A DNA stretch of 64,000 nucleotides from an uncultured Campylobacterota bacterium. Lineage in GTDB: Bacteria; Campylobacterota; Campylobacteria; Campylobacterales; Sulfurovaceae. The stretch lies in contig CAKZQQ010000005.1 in assembly GCA_937141405.1 (NCBI GenBank), positions 496,001 to 560,000 of the forward strand, given 5' to 3'. The translations under genes were made by a program, and so were the position numbers. Shown here one piece after another: positions 62,743 through 64,000 of the stretch. Every line of letters starts with the position of its first letter. The first letter of the stretch is position 1. The notes below the pieces were generated by a model. It was not told where the DNA came from, did no database searches, and saw only the letters and a list, made by a program, of their open reading frames with translations.

Positions 62743-63330
62743 CTAAAAACTAACTTTAGGCGCGGCTTGTATAGCTTGCGAATCTTCAAACTCCAACATC
62801 TTAGCATCACTTGTAAATCCAAACAATCCCGTAAATAAGTTTTGAGGAAATGATTGACGATAAGTGTTAAATGCGAGCACAAAATCATTATAGGCTTGAC
62901 GCGCATAACTGATGCGATTCTCTGTTGTTGAGAGCTCTTCACTCAACTGCATCATATTTTCATTGGCTTTGAGTTCCGGATAGGCTTCCATCACAAAGCT
63001 CATCTTGCTCATAGCACCCGCTAGTCCCTGCTCTGCTTGGTTAAATTCGCTTACAGCCTTAGCATCATCCGAATGCCCTTTCATTTGTGCCAAAGAACTT
63101 GACGCTTCATTACGCGCTGCGATGACTGCTTCGAGTGTCTCTTTCTCATGCGCCATATATTTCTTTGCAACCTCTATAAGATTTGGGATGAGATCATAAC
63201 GGCGTTTGAGCTGCACCTCTATCTGTGCAAAACCGTTATCTATCTGATTTTTCTTTGCAACCAATCCATTATAGATAGCAACAACATATAACGCTACTAC
63301 AACTATGATACCCAATACAACATAACCCAT
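62743..63330 (-). CDS. lemA: LemA-family membrane protein
   Basis: LemA proteins have an N-terminal membrane helix (GYVVLGIIVVVALYVVAIYNGLV) and a helical-bundle domain. Family motifs are QIDNGFAQIEVQLKRRYDLIPNL, ARNEASSS and ENRISYARQAYNDFVLAFNTYRQSFP. The frame starts eight codons earlier with an ATG, but the ATG at 63330 has AAGGAG seven bases upstream and gives 195 residues. It pairs with the M48 peptidase gene downstream, as in many bacteria. The molecular role of LemA is not established. Confidence 0.93.
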   Translation of the reverse strand: MGYVVLGIIVVVALYVVAIYNGLVAKKNQIDNGFAQIEVQLKRRYDLIPNLIEVAKKYMAHEKETLEAVIAARNEASSSLAQMKGHSDDAKAVSEFNQAEQGLAGAMSKMSFVMEAYPELKANENMMQLSEELSTTENRISYARQAYNDFVLAFNTYRQSFPQNLFTGLFGFTSDAKMLEFEDSQAIQAAPKVSF

Positions 63331-63453
63331 AATCACTCTCCTTGCCTTTTTCATTTATAATAGCATATTTATAATAAATATTAATGTAAAAGTTCAATTG
63401 TGGTGTATATATGATACTGCTCCAATCAGAGAGATACATTTATTTCAAAATGA

Positions 63454-63459
63454 TATAAT
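63454..63459 (+). promoter_or_regulatory. -10 box of the Sel1-repeat lipoprotein gene
   Basis: TATAAT lies 25 bases before the ATG at 63484, with AAGGAAG as ribosome site. Confidence 0.5.
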
Positions 63460-63483
63460 AAAACAAAAAAAGGAAGTAAGCCG

Positions 63484-64000
63484 ATGAGGATATGGAGTTT
63501 TGTAACTATAGGAATGTTATGTTTTGGCATGATGGGATGCTCTGAAGATTCAAAAAAAGATACGAATTTATCGAAAAGTACGGAAGAGACACCAACTTTT
63601 ATAAAAGAGTTGGAAGAGAAATGCAACGATAACGACTATGAGGCGTGCACTGATTTAGCCATTGATTATGATTATGGGGATGGCGTTGCGCAAGATATGA
63701 ACAAAGCTGCTCAATTCTATCAAAAAGGGTGTGACGGTGGAGATTTGCTAGGATGTAATAATCTTGGAATACTTTATGAGGATGGTGAAGGTGTAGAAAA
63801 AGATGCCTCTAAATCGGCTCAGCTCTATAAAATAGCTTGTGATGGCGATTATGCTCTTGGTTGTTATAATCTAGGGATATTGTATGATGATGGCACAGGA
63901 GTAGAGCAAGACAAATCTAAAGCTATCGATTTATATAAAGTAGCTTGTGAAGGTGGTGAGCCTCTAGGATGCAATAATCTAGGAGTTATGTATTATAACG
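63484..64000 (+). CDS. Partial Sel1-repeat lipoprotein (Hcp-like); continues past window end
   Basis: The frame is open from an ATG at 63484 to the window edge (172 complete codons). The signal peptide ends in the lipobox MMGC (about Cys19). From about residue 40, Sel1/TPR-like repeats of 36 residues begin, each with paired cysteines: CNDNDYEACTDLAIDYDYGD, then GCDGGDLLGCNNLGILYEDG, ACDGDYALGCYNLGILYDDG and ACEGGEPLGCNNLGVMYY. The Cys pair spacing matches Helicobacter cysteine-rich proteins, whose paired cysteines form disulfides. The number of repeats beyond the edge is unknown. It would be periplasmic or surface-associated; function not inferable. Confidence 0.88.
   Translation, partial: MRIWSFVTIGMLCFGMMGCSEDSKKDTNLSKSTEETPTFIKELEEKCNDNDYEACTDLAIDYDYGDGVAQDMNKAAQFYQKGCDGGDLLGCNNLGILYEDGEGVEKDASKSAQLYKIACDGDYALGCYNLGILYDDGTGVEQDKSKAIDLYKVACEGGEPLGCNNLGVMYYN

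Overview
The window is an AT-rich, gene-dense chromosomal segment of a Campylobacterota (epsilonproteobacterial) bacterium, most likely a free-living Sulfurovum/Sulfurimonas-type organism. The assignment rests on gene order. Several runs match, as far as I recall, conserved Campylobacter blocks: rplI-hslV-hslU-era; trpC with a TPR protein, a YkgJ-like protein and a methyltransferase; rluD-trmB-ftsE-ftsX-envC-pyrH-rpoZ-spoT-tyrS-amidase; and fmt-birA-parA-parB-atp(b',b,delta,alpha,gamma,beta,epsilon)-tolQ-tolR-tolA-tolB-pal-cpoB followed by slyD, fabD and mtnN. Species cannot be named from sequence reading alone. No rRNA, tRNA, IS element, prophage or CRISPR array was seen.

Layout: 1-4.1 kb (minus) has a partial unknown gene, era, hslUV and rplI. 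4.2-12.3 kb has an M3 oligopeptidase, an M48 lipoprotein peptidase, argG, pdxJ-pdxA, a TPR membrane protein and yqeY. 12.3-16.7 kb has a hidden 46-residue membrane protein, trpC, a TPR protein, a YkgJ-like protein, a tRNA-type methyltransferase and bpt. 16.7-19.8 kb is the most unusual accessory locus: a Slam-type outer-membrane protein (TPR plus beta barrel) with two tandem paralogous TbpB-like lipoproteins, one carrying a G9 tract directly before its start codon. 19.9-26.1 kb (minus) is leuD-leuB-purU-trmL-small membrane protein-glyS-mnmC2-like. 26.2-29.4 kb (plus) is rpoD, a cinA-like gene and ppa. 29.5-43.6 kb (minus) covers amidase, NMO-type flavoprotein, tyrS, spoT, rpoZ, pyrH, envC-like, ftsX, ftsE, trmB, rluD-like, a ttcA-like gene lacking one cluster cysteine, a DUF3298-like protein and mtnN. 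43.6-58.6 kb continues with fabD, slyD, the Tol-Pal genes, the F1 and b/b' ATP synthase genes, parAB, birA and fmt. 58.7-64 kb has small membrane proteins, a LysE exporter, a LemA/M48 peptidase pair and a truncated Sel1-repeat lipoprotein.

Functionally most of the window is housekeeping: translation and tRNA modification (tyrS, glyS, fmt, trmB, trmL, ttcA-like, rluD-like, mnmC2-like), proteolysis (hslUV, prlC-like, two M48 enzymes), cell envelope and division (ftsEX with envC-like and an amidase; Tol-Pal), energy (ATP synthase), stringent response (spoT with rpoZ) and cofactor or amino-acid synthesis (pdxAJ, argG, trpC, leuBD). Genes commonly overlap by 1-20 bases, indicating translationally coupled operons. 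Promoters show near-consensus TATAAT boxes with weak or absent -35 boxes; two of them sit so close to the start codon that leaderless transcripts are predicted.

The best candidate for a little-described system is the Slam plus two-lipoprotein locus: a probable surface-lipoprotein export module (type XI secretion) whose cargo resembles host-iron and haem binding proteins of pathogens, here in a probably environmental bacterium and with a possible phase-variable translation switch.
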